The notes: generated from the letters alone by a model not told the origin. A DNA stretch of 64,000 bases from Butyrivibrio sp. MB2005 (GCF_000424285.1 NZ_AUJP01000019.1:41889-105888), one strand, 5' to 3'. Positions 38,243-46,382 are shown, numbered from the stretch's first letter. A program made the numbers and translations.

Positions 38243-38755
38243 TTGAAGAGCAATATAGTTGCATTCTTTTTGACAATAGGAAGCGTGGGTCTTGCCGTGC
38301 TTATTATGTGGTTTTACAACATGTCGGACAGGACTCCGCCGGAGATGCGATTCGTGGCTATGGAGCTTACTTATAATTCATCCACAAAAGAGGCAGACCT
38401 TTTGAACGGGGTTATGGCCAGAGATGATGTGGATGGAGATCTTACGAGTCGCATAGTAGTTGAGAAAACCATTCTTGACGAGGAGCAGGAGACGGCGGTT
38501 GTTTACTATGCAGTGAGCGATCTGTCCGGTAATGTTACAAAGCAGTCAAGAGTTTTTCCTGCGGACATAAATGATCTTAAGGGTATAGTTCCGGAGGAAG
38601 AGGTTCTTTATCCTGAAAATGAGTCGATGTTTTCAATTGGTACTGTGGAAGGCTACGGGAATTCCCTTGAAGAGGCAGGTACAGAGGGTCAGACAGAGAA
38701 TTCCGGAGAAGCAGCTTCTACTGATGGTGAACAGGAGCAGACTACGGGGAATTAA
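38243..38755 (+). CDS. Membrane-anchored protein with an Ig-like domain
   Basis: A 170-residue protein. It starts at a TTG (38243) with a weak AAAGAAAG ribosome site, seven bases after the kinase stop, so it is probably translated by coupling. One membrane helix (about residues 3-24) is followed by an extracytoplasmic domain with RDDVDGDLTSRIVV and VYYAVSDLSGNVTKQSRV. These are hallmarks of cadherin-like or HYR/DUF5011-type Ig modules that pair DxDGD and SDxxGN. The tail is Glu/Ser/Thr rich. The role in polysaccharide export is unknown; the position between the kinase and the LCP protein suggests a wall-facing accessory part. Confidence 0.7.
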   Translation: MKSNIVAFFLTIGSVGLAVLIMWFYNMSDRTPPEMRFVAMELTYNSSTKEADLLNGVMARDDVDGDLTSRIVVEKTILDEEQETAVVYYAVSDLSGNVTKQSRVFPADINDLKGIVPEEEVLYPENESMFSIGTVEGYGNSLEEAGTEGQTENSGEAASTDGEQEQTTGN

Positions 38756-38757
38756 CT

Positions 38758-39810
38758 ATGAAGGGTCGCATAAATAAGTTTTTACTTATATGGGCCATAG
38801 TGGTTACGGTGGTTCTCATCGGACTTGGCATATTTGAGCTGACCAAGTTCTTTGGCAAAAGTAATCTTTTTGCAAAGAAGGTGGTTAATACTCCTATGGC
38901 CACAAGTACGGAGGCTCCTACCAAGGAAGAAGAGGAAGAGCTTAAGTGGGAAGATGACTGGATTAAGCATAACGGCACCATATACGACTACAACGAAGAT
39001 ATAATGACCTTCCTCATCATGGGAATAGACAAGATGGATGATGAGGTTAAGGAGGTCTACGGCGAGATAAATGGCGGACAGGCGGATGCTCTGTTCCTTT
39101 TGGTTTTTAATCCTCACGACAAGACTACGAAAGTCATCGGAATTAACAGAAACACCATGACGGATGTGGATATTTATGATGCCTATGGCAATTATGTGAC
39201 CACATATCCTGCGCAGATAGCTGTGCAGCATGGTTTTGGAAACGGTCTTGAGGAGTCCTGTGAGCTTGAAAAAAGAGCGGTAAGTAATCTGTTCTATGAG
39301 CTGCCGATTCATGGCTATGCAGCCATAAATATGAGCGCTATCACCACAATAAATGATGCGGTGGGCGGCGTTGATGTAATCCCTGAATATGATTTTACTA
39401 CCAGGGATTTTGAGTTTAAGGCAGGCGAGACTGTTCATCTTGAGGGGGAGCAGGCATTTGCATTTTTACAGGGCAGAGACACCAAGGAATTTGGATCTGC
39501 CGACAAGAGATTATCAAGACAAAAGAAGTATCTTGTTGCTTTTATAAACAAGGTCATCGAAGCGACGGAGAGTAATCCCACCATCGCCATCGATATTTAC
39601 AATGCGATTAGTAAGCAGATGGTAACAGATGTGACTGTGGATGAGCTTTCATATCTGGTGACTACTGTTTCAAAATTCAGCTTTAGCATGGATAATTTTT
39701 ATCTGCTTAAAGGCGAGACTGTGATGGGAGAACAGTTTGAGGAGTTCTACCCGGATCAGGATGCCATGTATGAGCAGTTTTTAGACATTTTTTATGAAAA
39801 AGTTAAGTGA
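38758..39810 (+). CDS. LytR-CpsA-Psr (LCP) family protein
   Basis: An enzyme type that transfers lipid-linked anionic or capsular polymers onto peptidoglycan. One membrane helix (about residues 8-28) is followed by a charged linker and the LCP domain (about 80-270). Visible features are FLIMGIDKMDD, QADALFLLVFNPHDKTTKVIG, INRNT in the position of the usual PRDT, HGYAAINMSAITTINDAVGG and LEGEQAFAFLQGRDT, then SADKRLSRQKKYLVA. The replacement of PRD by NRN is a variation from the textbook motif. It begins three bases after the previous stop and precedes the sortase-like lipoprotein. Confidence 0.9.
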   Translation: MKGRINKFLLIWAIVVTVVLIGLGIFELTKFFGKSNLFAKKVVNTPMATSTEAPTKEEEEELKWEDDWIKHNGTIYDYNEDIMTFLIMGIDKMDDEVKEVYGEINGGQADALFLLVFNPHDKTTKVIGINRNTMTDVDIYDAYGNYVTTYPAQIAVQHGFGNGLEESCELEKRAVSNLFYELPIHGYAAINMSAITTINDAVGGVDVIPEYDFTTRDFEFKAGETVHLEGEQAFAFLQGRDTKEFGSADKRLSRQKKYLVAFINKVIEATESNPTIAIDIYNAISKQMVTDVTVDELSYLVTTVSKFSFSMDNFYLLKGETVMGEQFEEFYPDQDAMYEQFLDIFYEKVK

Positions 39811-39832
39811 AAAAGGTTAAGGTTTTAAGAAA

Positions 39833-40618
39833 ATGAGCCGATATCATTTACGGAAAGCGTGTAGAATGCTTTCCTGCGGGGGACTATTTCTAATAGGTAT
39901 GAGCATGGCGGTTATTCTTACGTCATGTAAAAGTCAAACAGGAACTTCAGATTCGGGAGCTGCCGGCACCATGGGTGAGACGGCGACGGATGGAAGCGTT
40001 GAAGTGCAAAGTGTGATTGCTCAGAATCCGGATATATTTGGATGGATTTATATTCCGGGTACTAATATCGATTATCCTATTGCTCAAAGCGTGGATGGTG
40101 ATGATGGCTATTATGAGAACCATGATTGCACGGGCTTTTCCGAAAGCGACAAGGGCGGTATATATATTGGCGCCGCGAATCTGATGGATATGACGGATTT
40201 TAATACGGTCATTCATGGGAAGACCACAGGCGATGGAGATATGTTCTCGGAGCTTTGGAAATTTTCCGATGAGAAGTATTTTAACGAGCATGATAAATTT
40301 GCAATTTTCATAGATGGAAATGTTCTTGAATACGAGATTTGGACAGCCTATCAAAGAGAGAACACGAACCTTTTGGAAAAATATGATTTTACTGAATATG
40401 AGGGCTGTGAACAGTTTCTGACAGAGATGAAGAGGGACTGGACAACAGCTACAAATATTAGAGAAGGCTGGGAGCAGGGCGTTGACCCTGAGAACTTCCT
40501 GGTGACGCTCACAACAGTAGATCCAAAGGATCCGTCAAAGCAGTGGGTTGTGGTAGGATGCATGATCGGCGATGCCGCAGGTACCATAAACCGTGATATG
40601 GAGCAGGATTATCAATAA
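39833..40618 (+). CDS. Sortase-fold lipoprotein without catalytic residues
   Basis: A 261-residue lipoprotein whose C-terminal 190 residues follow class B sortase: NPDIFGWIYIPGTNIDYPIAQ, DKGGIYIGA, FNTVIHGKTTGDGDMFSEL, and LVTLTTVDPKDPSKQWVVVG. At the three catalytic sites the residues are wrong. The active histidine (family VIYGHN) is Lys130 in VIHGKT, the nucleophilic cysteine (TLxTC) is Val229 in TLTTV, and the arginine before the VVV strand is Gln or Trp. The signal peptide ends in the lipobox LTSC instead of a plain membrane anchor. It is thus a probable pseudo-sortase between LCP and secreted-protein genes. Homologues would show if this is a lineage trait. Confidence 0.82.
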   Translation: MSRYHLRKACRMLSCGGLFLIGMSMAVILTSCKSQTGTSDSGAAGTMGETATDGSVEVQSVIAQNPDIFGWIYIPGTNIDYPIAQSVDGDDGYYENHDCTGFSESDKGGIYIGAANLMDMTDFNTVIHGKTTGDGDMFSELWKFSDEKYFNEHDKFAIFIDGNVLEYEIWTAYQRENTNLLEKYDFTEYEGCEQFLTEMKRDWTTATNIREGWEQGVDPENFLVTLTTVDPKDPSKQWVVVGCMIGDAAGTINRDMEQDYQ

Positions 40619-40686
40619 ACTGATTGAATAAATAGCTTGTTTATGCATATTTTATTGTTTTTTAAGTAGTGAACTAATCGTATTTT

Positions 40687-40695
40687 TGATAAAAT
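40687..40695 (+). promoter_or_regulatory. Extended -10 promoter of the Asn/Thr-rich secreted protein
   Basis: TGATAAAAT at 40687-40695. The predicted leader holds a small TGCGC-GAAA-GCGCA hairpin (40723-40736) with a GNRA-type loop, immediately before AGAAAGGGG and the ATG at 40753. Confidence 0.45.
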
Positions 40696-40752
40696 ATAAC
40701 CATAGTTATCTTATGAGTACTATGCGCGAAAGCGCAGAAAGGGGTCAGTGTT

Positions 40753-41403
40753 ATGAAAAAGATATTAGCTTTAGTGTTGGTGGGAGCATTTACATTTTCT
40801 ATGCCGGTGCTTGCGGCTAATTCGCCTACTGCTTATCAGGTGACGAATTCTTATAACACGTACAACTATTACACAACAAACAATACGAACAATACAACTA
40901 ATAATTACAACATTCGTATAACCGTTAAGGGCACAAGTGCTAAGACACCTAAGGTTACAATTAAGAATACATCATCAGGAACAAGCAGCTCTACTACAGT
41001 TGCTGAGCCGCCTTTCATCAACACAGTTATGAATGCTCCCGGACTTTGCGATGTTATTCCTGTAGGACAGGGTGGCAAGTTGGTTATCTGCGGAGTTAAG
41101 ACAAGGGCTACTTTCGTAATGAGAGAGACCACAAGTGCCAAGGTTTCATCAGCCAAGATCCTGGCTGCTCAGATCGGCGGATCTGTAAAGAACGTGGTTG
41201 AGACCTATGCTCCCGGTGTTCGTTTTTCCAAGGCACAGGTAGACTTCAAGGTATATGGCGCTCATAACGGCGACATCTACAAGGTTTATCAGCTTGGCGC
41301 AAATGGCACATGGAACGAAGTACAGGTTGATGAAGTAAGAGAAGGCCATGTTATCGTGACCGTTAATAAGGCCGGAACCTTTGCTTTTATCAAGATGAAC
41401 TAA
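40753..41403 (+). CDS. Secreted protein with an Asn/Thr/Tyr-rich segment
   Basis: A 216-residue exported protein. A signal peptide (KKILALVLVGAFTFSMPVLA) precedes a segment dominated by Asn, Thr and Tyr (about residues 30-53). A Thr/Ser linker follows, then a beta-rich domain of about 120 residues (LCDVIPVGQGGKLVICGVKT, KAQVDFKVYGAHNGDIYKVY, GHVIVTVNKAGTFAFIKM). That domain resembles the adhesin-like beta modules of Clostridial surface proteins. No anchor is visible. It has its own promoter but lies within the first polysaccharide cluster, between the sortase-like protein and the priming sugar transferase. A surface or matrix role is inferred. I do not recognise a named family. Confidence 0.75.
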   Translation: MKKILALVLVGAFTFSMPVLAANSPTAYQVTNSYNTYNYYTTNNTNNTTNNYNIRITVKGTSAKTPKVTIKNTSSGTSSSTTVAEPPFINTVMNAPGLCDVIPVGQGGKLVICGVKTRATFVMRETTSAKVSSAKILAAQIGGSVKNVVETYAPGVRFSKAQVDFKVYGAHNGDIYKVYQLGANGTWNEVQVDEVREGHVIVTVNKAGTFAFIKMN

Positions 41404-41528
41404 GAAGTTCAGGGTGAACTGATACCACTCATGGAAGAGGAATCAGCTGGTTTTAAGTTTTGTTAGTTTTTTTAATCTTTTTCTTTACAGAGAAAGGTGC
41501 CGGAACATCGGCATATGAGGGGAATAAT

Positions 41529-42233
41529 ATGAATGATACCGCTTTAGTTAGACAGGAACAGGATATCATTGAAGCCTCCGGTAGGAAGATCATCAATTTG
41601 ATCTATCAGGAAGTTTATGATCACAAGGCAAACATTTACAAGGGAATAAAGAGGGCTTTCGATGTAGTAGCCAGTAGTTTTGCCTTGATTGTGTTGTCTC
41701 CCATATTTTTGATAACAGCCATAGCAATTCTCTTAGAGGACGGAGGACCGGTGTTCTTCACTCAGGAGAGAGCCGGCAAGGACTTAAAGCCATTTAAGAT
41801 TTACAAGTTCCGAAGCATGTACAAGAATGCTGAATCGCAGTTCCAGCGCATGCAGGCCCAGAATGAACAGACAGGACATGCATTTAAGATTAAGGATGAC
41901 CCCAGAATCACACATGTTGGTAAGTTCATTAGAAAGTACTCAATTGACGAGCTTCCGCAGCTCCTGAACATCATCAAGGGTGATATGAGTATTGTCGGAC
42001 CAAGACCTATTCTGGTAAACCAGATGGAAGAGTGCAATGCTTATGAAAAGCAAAGACTCATCGTTAAACCGGGTCTTACCTGTTACTGGCAGGTAGGCGG
42101 ACGTGCAAATATTAAATGGGATGAATGGGTTGAATTGGATCTTAAGTATATAAGCGATATGAGTATTGCGACAGATATAAAGCTGATTCTTAAAACAATA
42201 CCTGTAGTATTTGATTCAGAAGGTGCTTATTAA
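41529..42233 (+). CDS. Undecaprenyl-phosphate sugar-1-phosphate transferase (WbaP/WcaJ type)
   Basis: Starts polysaccharide repeat-unit assembly by moving a sugar-1-phosphate onto undecaprenyl phosphate. Family features are YKGIKRAFDVVASSFALIVLS with a single membrane-inserted helix, PVFFTQERAGKDLKPFKIYKFRSM, DDPRITHVGKFIRKYSIDELPQLLNI, MSIVGPRP and the C-terminal GLTCYWQVGGR with DLKYI. The ATG at 41529 has GAGGGGA upstream; the longer ORF from 41460 adds hydrophobic residues with no homology. The N-terminal 35 residues are polar. Which sugar is transferred cannot be read from sequence. It is the last gene of the first cluster, closed by a terminator. Confidence 0.94.
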   Translation: MNDTALVRQEQDIIEASGRKIINLIYQEVYDHKANIYKGIKRAFDVVASSFALIVLSPIFLITAIAILLEDGGPVFFTQERAGKDLKPFKIYKFRSMYKNAESQFQRMQAQNEQTGHAFKIKDDPRITHVGKFIRKYSIDELPQLLNIIKGDMSIVGPRPILVNQMEECNAYEKQRLIVKPGLTCYWQVGGRANIKWDEWVELDLKYISDMSIATDIKLILKTIPVVFDSEGAY

Positions 42234-42245
42234 AAAATGACAGAC

Positions 42246-42279
42246 CGCCGGGACATATAATTATGGTCCCGGCGATTTT
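42246..42279 (+). terminator. Terminator after the priming sugar transferase
   Basis: A 9-bp perfect stem (CGCCGGGAC at 42246-42254 with GTCCCGGCG at 42266-42274) followed by ATTTTG. It closes the first polysaccharide cluster. Confidence 0.75.
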
Positions 42280-42424
42280 GCGTTCTGAGCGGATTATTTA
42301 GCGCAGTTTAGCAGTTGTTTAACAAATAAATATCGGGCAGGAGATTTTGAGATTGGTTTTCAAGTGGTAGAATGGAAAATGCGAGGTAAGAAAGAGACTG
42401 CCTCCGGGAAAGGATTATGAAGTT

Positions 42425-42958
42425 ATGAGTGAGATTTTAAGAGATAAAAACGGACTTACAGAAGAGGAGTATTTAAAGGATTATAATCCGGATAAGTGGA
42501 AGAAGCCTTCACTTACAGCGGATATCTGCATAATTACCAAAAGTGAAGGCGCAAGAAAGATCCTTCTTATCAGAAGAGGAAATCATCCCTATATCGGAAA
42601 ATGGGCTCTGCCAGGTGGCTTTACGCAGCAGGGCGAGACAATAGAAGAAACTGCATCACGTGAGCTTGAGGAGGAGACGGGAATCCGAATGGATGCCAAG
42701 GCACTTACTCTGGTGGGCCTTTACAGCAAGCCCGGCCGAGATCCAAGAGACTGGACTGTATCTGCTGCCTATCTTGCAGAGGTCGATGAGAACGAGGTTC
42801 GCCCCATCGCCGGCGACGACGCTGATGATGCGAAGTGGTTCACAATTTCAAAGGATGGCGACAATTACACTCTCAGCTGTGGAGATATAGTGCTGGCATT
42901 GTCTGATTTGGCTTTTGATCATGAGGAGATTTTTATGGATGCTATAGGAAGGATGTAA
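42425..42958 (+). CDS. NUDIX hydrolase
   Basis: A 177-residue pyrophosphohydrolase. The Nudix box GFTQQGETIEETASREL-EEETGI matches G-x5-E-x7-REUXEEXGU with all metal-binding glutamates, in the setting ALPGG-GFTQQ. The SKPGRDPRDWTVSAAYLAEV strand following the box is typical of ADP-ribose pyrophosphatases and NrtR-like proteins; there is no C-terminal HTH, so it is not a regulator. The N-terminal 40 residues (EEEYLKDYNPDKWKKPSLTADI) match the Clostridial subgroup. The substrate is unknown. It stands alone with its own promoter region and no clear terminator of its own. Confidence 0.92.
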   Translation: MSEILRDKNGLTEEEYLKDYNPDKWKKPSLTADICIITKSEGARKILLIRRGNHPYIGKWALPGGFTQQGETIEETASRELEEETGIRMDAKALTLVGLYSKPGRDPRDWTVSAAYLAEVDENEVRPIAGDDADDAKWFTISKDGDNYTLSCGDIVLALSDLAFDHEEIFMDAIGRM

Positions 42959-43069
42959 TGCTTTTTGGGGGGATTTTGATTTCTATCTGCACAAATGCGC
43001 TATGTCTGTGTGGCGAAGCTTTATGAGCGAAATTTAACAAAATATACGAAATATCGATAAATTCAACTA

Positions 43070-43116
43070 AAAACGGCACGCAGATCCATCAGAAAACAGG
43101 ATATACGTGCCGTTTT
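43070..43116 (-). terminator. Terminator of the secreted Fn3-like protein gene
   Basis: An 11-bp stem joins 43070-43080 and 43106-43116 (AAAACGGCACG with CGTGCCGTTTT). The T-run is part of the stem on the minus strand. It lies 60 bases beyond the stop of the minus-strand gene. Confidence 0.6.
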
Positions 43117-43175
43117 AGAAAACAAGACCAAAGTAAAACCGGAAATCGTAAAAAACTAAACGTAGCAAAAAAAAC

Positions 43176-44297
43176 TTACTTCACTACAATCTTTTTTACC
43201 TTACTCCATGGCGAGACTTTACCGTACTTATCTATAGCTCTGATGCGAACATACGCTGTGCCTTTTTTCTTACATTTGATGGTTGCATCCTTCTTTTTGC
43301 TGGAGAATTTCTTTACAATTACATCCTTTTTGAAATCCTTATTACTTGAAATCTGTATTTCGAATTTTTTAGCCTTTTTCTGTTGTGACCAGGAAACGGA
43401 TATCTTTTTATTTCCTTTTGCTTTTGTTTTTACCGAAGAAACCTTTTTAACTATGGTGGATTGTTTCTCTACACCGCTATTCGATGGTTTAGAAGAGCCA
43501 TCTGTTCCTTCGGCGGGATTTGTAGAATTATCTGTATCGCCAGTAGGATTTGAAGGATTAGTGTCTGAGCCGGATTGAGCATCATTTCCACCTGAAGTAG
43601 TTGAAGTGAGGACTGCATAAGGATATTCGGTTTTCTTAAGATAGTCTGATGTTGATTGCCAGGTAACAAGAGTTTCTGAAGGTATTTCTTTTTCTGTATC
43701 ATTGTCTTTATATGTCCCCTTGGCATTCACAAGAATAGCTCTTCCGTTCCATCCTACCAGAGTGTTTGGCGATGAGAAGTTTTCGTCATGTACCTCCTCC
43801 TCATAACCATGCTCAACCTTTAATCCCTCCCTTCTGGTAGTCAGCTTGGCCCCCGGTGCCAGCTCTATATTCCACAGCCCGTGAGTATGCAGGAAAGAAA
43901 CTTCATTGGTACCTACAAATTTTACTGTCCAATACTCTAGTCGTTCAGGATTCATTAAATATACATCTCCCAGACCGCCGTCGCCGTAAACGATATTAGT
44001 AATTGTTATCGTCTTTGCGTTTTTGTCTACAGTAATGGAATCGTATGTGATAAAGCTACTGTCATGGTATATTTTCAATATCTCATAATACTGCGGCTGC
44101 GAATATTCGAGTTGCGTGCTATGTGTTGTAAAGTATACATCATCAGGGGTGTAGGCTGCCTTTGCATGCGCTGGAGACAGCACAACCATGACAAGACTTA
44201 GTATTAGTACCATAATTGGCGAAAAACATATTTTTACTTTACAGCGATTAACACAAATTTGTTTTTGAGAATTATCTCTTGAAGCTTTTTTGATCAT
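43176..44297 (-). CDS. Secreted protein with a C-terminal fibronectin-like module
   Basis: A 373-residue exported protein. The start at 44297 has GAGGTG five bases upstream. A long N-terminal segment precedes a hydrophobic core (IMVLILSLVMVVLS) and a cleavage site near AHAKAA. Residues about 50-235 form an unassigned beta-rich domain (VYGDGGLGDVYLM, HTHGLWNIELAPGAKLTT). A Ser/Thr/Asn/Pro linker (about 240-285) is followed by a Lys-rich module with the fibronectin III pattern KISVSWSQQKKAKKFEIQIS and AYVRIRAIDKYGKVSPWS, common in Clostridial surface proteins. No wall anchor is seen. It diverges from the CxxC-repeat protein, and the shared 348-base gap holds candidate regulator sites. Confidence 0.8.
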   Translation of the reverse strand: MIKKASRDNSQKQICVNRCKVKICFSPIMVLILSLVMVVLSPAHAKAAYTPDDVYFTTHSTQLEYSQPQYYEILKIYHDSSFITYDSITVDKNAKTITITNIVYGDGGLGDVYLMNPERLEYWTVKFVGTNEVSFLHTHGLWNIELAPGAKLTTRREGLKVEHGYEEEVHDENFSSPNTLVGWNGRAILVNAKGTYKDNDTEKEIPSETLVTWQSTSDYLKKTEYPYAVLTSTTSGGNDAQSGSDTNPSNPTGDTDNSTNPAEGTDGSSKPSNSGVEKQSTIVKKVSSVKTKAKGNKKISVSWSQQKKAKKFEIQISSNKDFKKDVIVKKFSSKKKDATIKCKKKGTAYVRIRAIDKYGKVSPWSKVKKIVVK

Positions 44298-44451
44298 ATA
44301 AACACCTCTTTTGTTGGGGCAGACAAGATATTGAATCTCAACCTAAGCCGATTGTAGCTATTTTAATTATATTTCAATATTCTGTCCTTTATATAAATAC
44401 GTGATTAAAATACTATTAAAAAGGACGTTCGAGGTGATAGTCGCAAATTTA

Positions 44452-44499
44452 TTCTTAAGATATTCTTATTTTCCCTTTGAGTTCTTAAGGTTTTCTTAA
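44452..44499 (+). promoter_or_regulatory. Two tandem PhoB/OmpR-type direct-repeat boxes
   Basis: Two 18-bp boxes read TTCTTAA-N4-TTCTTAT (44452-44469) and TTCTTAA-N4-TTCTTAA (44482-44499). Within each, the two heptamers are 11 bp apart, and the boxes start 30 bp apart, so all four lie on nearly one face of the helix. This is the architecture of response regulator dimers of the OmpR/PhoB family. They end seven bases before the candidate -35 at 44506. Confidence 0.6.
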
Positions 44500-44505
44500 A
44501 AGGTA

Positions 44506-44534
44506 TTGCCTTGCAGATACGGAGGTGATATCTT
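44506..44534 (+). promoter_or_regulatory. Candidate regulated promoter of the CxxC-repeat protein gene
   Basis: TTGCCT (44506-44511), 17-base spacer and TATCTT (44529-44534) with an extended -10 TG. A poor -10 next to upstream direct repeats suits an activator-dependent promoter. It implies a leader of about 105 bases. Confidence 0.4.
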
Positions 44535-44645
44535 TTTTATTGCGTCATTTCTTGGCGCTACCTGTTGCTATACAAGCAGCAGATATAATCCCGGGATTAT
44601 TCGAAATTGAAACAATACATTAGAAAACAGGAGGAACATTTTTAA

Positions 44646-45446
44646 ATGAATATCAAAAAGGCAGCCAGCGCGATTAAACGTATGGCTGTAGTTAGTTTTA
44701 TTTCAGGGGCGATTTTTCTCTGGTCAGGTGTCATGCCAGCGTCCACGGTACGTGCAGAAAGCTGCAACCACGAAGATTATGAATGGGTGGATCTTATAAA
44801 ACCAACCTGCAGTAAAGAAGGTAAAAGCGTCAAAGTATGCCAGAACTGCGAAAAGATCTTAGAGACCGAAAGCATAGACAAGCTCGAGCATAAAATGGTA
44901 AGAAGAAAAACTACAGCAGCGACCTGCATGTCACCAAAGCTAATTGAAAAGGAATGTAAAATTTGCGGTTTTACCACAATAGAGCGAGAGGGGAGTGCGA
45001 TAGATCACCGCTACAAATGGACGACCACTAGGAAAGCGACCTGCGCAGTTGAGGGAATTAAGACAGGTACTTGCAGCATGTGCGGTGCTACAAAAGCAGA
45101 AGCTATCGCACCTACCGGAAAGCATAAGTATGGCAACTGGTCCATTACGGCAGCACAGATTAGTGGCAAAACATTAAAAATTACTCAGACCCGTTACTGC
45201 AAAGTATGTAACGGACAGAAACAGACGGTAACAGCTAAAACTTCGCCTTTTACAAAAAAGCACGATAAGAAGAAGTACTACTACAAGTACACGCCGAAAA
45301 CCGGCAGAGTAGTGATTCTGTGCCCCGAATGTCGCCAGACCGTCACAGGCAAAATATCAGCAGGGAAATTGAAGTTCACAAAGCCCAAGAAGGATAAGAG
45401 CAGAACTATTTCGAAAGCGTGGAAGAAGCTTAAGGTTGAGGGATGA
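44646..45446 (+). CDS. Secreted protein with repeated CxxC modules
   Basis: A 266-residue exported protein. A basic N-terminus and hydrophobic stretch (MAVVSFISGAIFLWSGVMP) form the signal peptide, cleaved near VRAES. At least three modules of about 40 residues follow, each with a His-x-x-x-W or Lys-Trp turn, then [PA]TC-x7-9-C-x2-C: PTCSKEGKSVKVCQNC, ATCMSPKLIEKECKIC and ATCAVEGIKTGTCSMC, then shorter YCKVC and LCPEC pairs. Such modules recur in Clostridial surface proteins and look like zinc-ribbon-like or disulfide-stabilised units; the metal is not proven. The tail is very basic. GGAGGAA precedes the start. Confidence 0.82.
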   Translation: MNIKKAASAIKRMAVVSFISGAIFLWSGVMPASTVRAESCNHEDYEWVDLIKPTCSKEGKSVKVCQNCEKILETESIDKLEHKMVRRKTTAATCMSPKLIEKECKICGFTTIEREGSAIDHRYKWTTTRKATCAVEGIKTGTCSMCGATKAEAIAPTGKHKYGNWSITAAQISGKTLKITQTRYCKVCNGQKQTVTAKTSPFTKKHDKKKYYYKYTPKTGRVVILCPECRQTVTGKISAGKLKFTKPKKDKSRTISKAWKKLKVEG

Positions 45447-45515
45447 CCAGTCTTGCATGCACATTAGTTTGTCAGTATAATATTCGCAATTAACGATATT
45501 TATTTGGAGGTATTT

Positions 45516-46148
45516 ATGACAATAGGTCAAAGGGTTTTTCATTTACTTGAAGAAAAGAATATGACTCAGCGCGAGTTTTCGAAAAGGACGGGTATTGCAA
45601 CCAATACTATAAGTAATTGGAAAAAGAAAAATACTAATCCCGGATCAGACAAAATAATGTGCATATGTGCTGCTCTGGAAGTAACTCCGGAATACCTTCT
45701 TTCAGGAGTTACTGAAGACAGCAAAAGAGGAAGGGAAGTGGATTTTATGGTTATTCCAAGTGGAACAAAGGAGCGAGAACTATTGGAAATGTTTAATGAC
45801 ATGGAATGGCTTGACCGTGAGCATCTTCTTGACTATGCAAAGAAGACACTATCTAAATATGCTCATCATAGTGGAATTCGCAAAGAATCCGATTCTTTGG
45901 AAAAGATAGCAGAGTTCAACGATATTGAGATTTTTATGGATTCGAATTTTGAAGGAAAGCCTTCGCTTGCAGTGTATTATATTGATGATGATATTACAGG
46001 AACAATCGACATCCAAAAGGGGCTTATCGAAGGTGACTTTTCTGAGTATGTGCGTCCTGTTATTGATGAATGGCTTAATGATAACAGGGCTCAGCTTTTA
46101 GATATGTGGGGGAAAAAGAAAATAGAATTATTGCCAGAATGGGAGTAG
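45516..46148 (+). CDS. XRE regulator fused to a DUF4160-like domain
   Basis: A 210-residue protein. The N-terminal 65 residues form a Cro/C1-type HTH (FHLLEEKNMTQREFSKRTG then TNTISNWKKKNTNPGSDKI then LEVTPEYLLSG). The C-terminal part (about residues 120-205) resembles DUF4160: IEIFMDSNFEGKPSLAVYYIDD, TGTIDIQKGLIEG, and VIDEWLNDNRAQLLDMWGKKK. DUF4160 is usually a free-standing protein found in toxin-antitoxin-like pairs with DUF2442; here it is joined to an HTH. The ATG at 45516 lies six bases after GGAGG, and the TTG at 45504 is within that ribosome site. The 76-residue gene follows after three bases. Confidence 0.78.
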   Translation: MTIGQRVFHLLEEKNMTQREFSKRTGIATNTISNWKKKNTNPGSDKIMCICAALEVTPEYLLSGVTEDSKRGREVDFMVIPSGTKERELLEMFNDMEWLDREHLLDYAKKTLSKYAHHSGIRKESDSLEKIAEFNDIEIFMDSNFEGKPSLAVYYIDDDITGTIDIQKGLIEGDFSEYVRPVIDEWLNDNRAQLLDMWGKKKIELLPEWE

Positions 46149-46151
46149 TAA

Positions 46152-46382
46152 ATGGCGTGCATAGTAATAAAAAGAATGCTTGGATATGAGCTTTGTGTAC
46201 TGGAAAAGGAGGGAACGCTTTTTTATTCGGATCCTGTTGTAATAATTCGGAAAGAGAATTTTACTGAAATCTATAACATTCAAAAGCATGAACATGAAAC
46301 CGGTGATATTATTCAAAAGAAAACTATAAGAGAAAAAATATATAGTTATATAGAGAATCATTTAGAGTTGTTTGAGTTGTAA
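46152..46382 (+). CDS. Small protein of unknown function, partner of XRE-DUF4160
   Basis: A 76-residue soluble protein I do not recognise. The sequence starts MACIVIKRMLGYELCVLEKEG and ends SYIENHLELFEL, with a beta-strand pattern then an amphipathic helix. It begins three bases after the upstream stop and uses a GGGAGTAG ribosome site within the end of that gene, so the two are expressed together. The setting (HTH plus small partner, followed by a hairpin) is that of a toxin-antitoxin or small regulatory pair, but the sequence does not match the usual DUF2442 partner and no toxin fold is evident. Confidence 0.65.
   Translation: MACIVIKRMLGYELCVLEKEGTLFYSDPVVIIRKENFTEIYNIQKHEHETGDIIQKKTIREKIYSYIENHLELFEL

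Larger units (their letters stand above)
44298..44645. other. Divergent regulatory region between two secreted-protein genes
   Basis: A 348-base gap without a gene. It holds an AT-rich left half with a TATAAT-like element for the minus-strand gene, the TTCTTA direct repeats at 44452-44499, a candidate plus-strand promoter at 44506-44534, and a second TATAAT at 44584-44589 with a weak -35. No ORF of note and no hairpin of terminator type was seen. Confidence 0.6.

Noticed and set aside
40696..40752. Cyclic-di-GMP riboswitch before the secreted-protein gene
   Set aside because: The leader is too short and only one small hairpin with a GAAA loop is present; no conserved core is seen.
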